From an uncultured Ruminococcus sp. (GTDB taxonomy: Bacteria; Bacillota; Clostridia; Oscillospirales; Ruminococcaceae): a stretch of 6,820 nt of DNA. The stretch spans positions 1-6,820 of the forward strand of contig CANQCJ010000118.1 of the NCBI GenBank assembly GCA_947589205.1. Direction: 5' to 3'. Below, one piece after another: positions 5,706 through 6,820 of the stretch (its first letter is position 1; every line of letters begins with the position of its first letter). The notes beneath the pieces are model-generated. The model was not told the origin of the DNA. It ran no database searches and was given only the letters and a program-made list of their open reading frames with translations. Both the position numbers and the translations under genes were made by a program.

Positions 5706-6031
5706 GCCGCTGTGGTGGAATCGGCAGACACAAGGGACTTTGATGTTTGTACACACTTTAATGAGTGTGTCTACGGTTTGTCCGTAGAGAGTGCCCATAG
5801 AGAAATCTGTGGAGTAGAAGTCGGCTAAAACGGTGAAGGCACAAACAGAACGCCGTGCTAACCCATTCTGGTGAGTGTAGAGACTTTACACCGACTACCT
5901 AAGTCCGAAAGGATATGGTAAAGACCAAGTCCGGACTACAACACACTTTCGTGTGGCTATGGTAACATAGAGTAGTATGAAAATCCCTCGCTGGCGACAG
6001 CGTGCCCGTTCAAGTCGGGTCAGCGGCACCA
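5706..6031 (+). tRNA. tRNA-Leu(UAA) interrupted by a group I intron, CCA encoded
   Basis: Exons are 5706-5740 and 5980-6031. Joined, they make a full class II tRNA: acceptor GCCGCTG (5706-5712) with CAGCGGC (6021-6027), D stem GTG/CAC with GG in the loop, anticodon stem AGGGA (5733-5737) with TCCCT (5984-5988), loop CTTAAAA giving anticodon UAA (U5740, A5980, A5981), a long variable arm CGCTG-GCGA-CAGCG (5989-6002) as in leucine tRNAs, a T arm with loop TTCAAGT, discriminator A and encoded CCA. It reads UUA and UUG leucine codons. It differs clearly from the truncated tRNA-Leu(UAA) 190 bases upstream, so it is not a simple duplicate. It probably replaces the broken host gene, perhaps transcribed from the host promoter at 5407. 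A terminator follows. Confidence 0.93.
5741..5979 (+). ncRNA. Group I intron (IC3-like), no internal ORF, in tRNA-Leu(UAA) anticodon
   Basis: 239 bases between U34 and A35, ending in the expected final G (5979). P1: exon ACTT (5737-5740) pairs with GAGT (5789-5792), giving the usual U-G pair at the 5' splice site, and GGG (5734-5736) can extend it with CCC (5794-5796). Two hairpins extend the P1 loop (5751-5770 and 5771-5787). P2 is capped by GAAA (5802-5805). P3: AGTCGG (5819-5824) with CCGACT (5891-5896). P7, the guanosine site: GACTT (5882-5886) with AAGTC (5927-5931). P8 is capped by GAAA (5907-5910). The P9 region has ACTAC (5935-5939) with GTAGT (5972-5976) enclosing two hairpins, one capped by GTAA. 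GTGTAGAGACT and the following ACCTAAG match the Azoarcus tRNA-Ile intron as I recall it, with a compensated change in P7. Self-splicing is inferred. Confidence 0.92.
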
Positions 6032-6045
6032 TAAAACATCGTAAG

Positions 6046-6075
6046 ATCGGACTTTTTCGGAAGTCCGATTTTTTT
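6046..6075 (+). terminator. Rho-independent terminator after tRNA-Leu
   Basis: ATCGGACTT (6046-6054) pairs perfectly with AAGTCCGAT (6061-6069) around a six-base loop, followed by seven T (6069-6075). It lies 15 bases after the tRNA CCA. The opposite strand lacks a T run, so it mainly ends plus-strand transcripts, before they enter the convergent integrase gene. Confidence 0.9.
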
Positions 6076-6093
6076 GTGTCAGAATTTTTTAAG

Positions 6094-6820
6094 TCAAACA
6101 GCCGTATTCGGTTTTTCTGTCGCCGCATTTTCCGCATTTGTCTGTCTTTCGGCAGATCCGCTGCCGAGTATATTGGCGATCGTGTTGGCAGAGTCGATCT
6201 TCGAGTTGAAATCCAAGTGACTGTAAAAATCAGCAGTCACATGAAATGTTGAGTGACCTAACCATTCTTGTATCGCCTTCATTGGCACACCATTGGCGAG
6301 AAGCAGACTTGCACAAGAGTGTCTGAGATCGTGGAAGCGTATCTTTTTCAGTTTATACTTCTTGATGATCTTTGCAAAATGTTCAGTAACGTAGTTAGGC
6401 GTTATCAGTTTTCCGAGTTCATCGGTGCATATGTAATCATCGTATTCGTGATCGTATCCGCTTTTCAGAACTGCGGACAGGTAGTCGTCCTGTTCCTTTT
6501 TTGCTCTCAGCACATCGGCAATGTACGGAATAAGCGGCAGCGTTCTATGACTTGCTTTAGTTTTCAATTGATTTTCAAACTTCACAACGAGCTTGCCGTC
6601 CTCATAAACATTATAAGCCTTTGTGTGGATCGTGATAGTATTGTTGTCAAAGTCAATAGCATCCCACCTCAGGCCGATTATCTCGCTGCGGCGAAGTCCG
6701 TAATAGGCGGCGATAAGAACAACAACTTCCATACGATCTCCTCTGAAAACAGAAAACAGTCTTTCAAGCTCCTTTGAATTGTAAAATGTCGCTTCATACT
6801 TGTCGAGCTTAGGACGGTCT
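6094..6820 (-). CDS. int: Tyrosine recombinase / phage-type integrase, C-terminal part (N-terminus outside window)
   Basis: Tyrosine integrases cut and join DNA at att sites for integration and excision. The frame is open to the window edge: upstream of ATG 6732 it continues with 29 more residues (RPKLDKYEATFYNSKELERL), a familiar integrase lead-in to the catalytic domain, so 6732 is not the start. All catalytic parts are visible: the first arginine in GLRRSE, the lysine in KTKASHR, HDLRHS (H-x-x-R), LGHST (GH) and the nucleophile tyrosine in TADFYSH. The C-terminus is a variable Ala/Asn/Thr-rich tail. The SAM-like core-binding and N-terminal arm-binding domains lie outside. It converges on the intron-bearing tRNA-Leu, with a terminator between them. 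Position at the element edge suggests it is the enzyme that inserted the element into tRNA-Leu(UAA). Confidence 0.92.
   Translation of the reverse strand, partial: DRPKLDKYEATFYNSKELERLFSVFRGDRMEVVVLIAAYYGLRRSEIIGLRWDAIDFDNNTITIHTKAYNVYEDGKLVVKFENQLKTKASHRTLPLIPYIADVLRAKKEQDDYLSAVLKSGYDHEYDDYICTDELGKLITPNYVTEHFAKIIKKYKLKKIRFHDLRHSCASLLLANGVPMKAIQEWLGHSTFHVTADFYSHLDFNSKIDSANTIANILGSGSAERQTNAENAATEKPNTAV

Larger units (their letters stand above)
5507..6820. mobile_element. End of an integrative element inserted in tRNA-Leu(UAA); continues past the window
   Basis: Everything from the break in the tRNA-Leu gene to the window end fits one terminal region of a phage, ICE or integrative island: a target tRNA cut in its variable arm, repeated integrase-arm-like motifs, a cargo tRNA-Leu with intron, and a tyrosine integrase gene at the element edge. 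The exact left boundary is uncertain, because bases shared by attB and attP (possibly the anticodon arm itself) could come from either partner. The other end, needed to prove it, is outside the window. Confidence 0.7.

Noticed and set aside
5977..6252. 91-codon frame overlapping the intron end, tRNA 3' exon and terminator; possible intron homing endonuclease.
   Set aside because: It starts at the last bases of the intron and reads through the tRNA exon and the terminator; no LAGLIDADG, GIY-YIG or HNH motif is present. It is a chance frame.
6268..6777. 169-codon frame on the plus strand.
   Set aside because: It is antisense to the integrase, whose catalytic motifs are complete; the plus-strand protein shows no family features.

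Overview
The window looks like a chromosomal segment of a low-to-mid-GC Gram-positive anaerobe of the class Clostridia, probably in the Ruminococcus/Oscillospiraceae range. This is inferred from tilS followed by ftsH, strong Shine-Dalgarno sites used with TTG starts, a one-gene ECF sigma unit with a PASTA-type membrane partner, and a Gram-positive phage/ICE-type tyrosine integrase. No species can be named from the sequence alone.

Left part (1-2833): the 3' end of tilS (tRNA-Ile lysidine synthase) is followed by an extended -10 promoter and ftsH (membrane AAA+ zinc protease). ftsH is split by what looks like loss of two bases near 2304/2305: the N-terminal frame holds both membrane helices, the ATPase and HEGGH, and the C-terminal frame holds the third zinc ligand and the rest of the peptidase domain. 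A strong terminator closes the unit.

Middle part (2834-5375): a self-contained two-gene operon. A 165-residue ECF-type sigma factor overlaps by 8 bases a 643-residue, single-pass membrane protein with a TTG start, one PASTA domain and four diverged copies of an undescribed repeat. The pair looks like a sigma factor with its membrane-bound sensor or regulator. A strong terminator follows.

Right part (5400-6820): the most interesting region. A good promoter drives a tRNA-Leu(UAA) gene that stops in its variable arm: no T arm or 3' acceptor strand follows. About 190 bases of AT-rich sequence with short direct and inverted copies of a TTTTTCTACC motif come next, as expected for integrase binding sites. 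Then comes a second, complete tRNA-Leu(UAA) gene with encoded CCA, interrupted after U34 of its anticodon by a 239-base group I intron. The intron core matches the Azoarcus tRNA-Ile intron type, and the insertion point is the one known for cyanobacterial and plastid tRNA-Leu(UAA) introns. A terminator and a convergent tyrosine integrase gene, cut by the window edge, follow. The simplest reading is a mobile element that breaks the host tRNA-Leu(UAA) gene and brings a self-splicing replacement, placed on the same strand just downstream of the host promoter. UUA codons occur in tilS and ftsH here, so the host needs this tRNA. The intron may also protect the replacement gene from the element's own integrase; that is inference.
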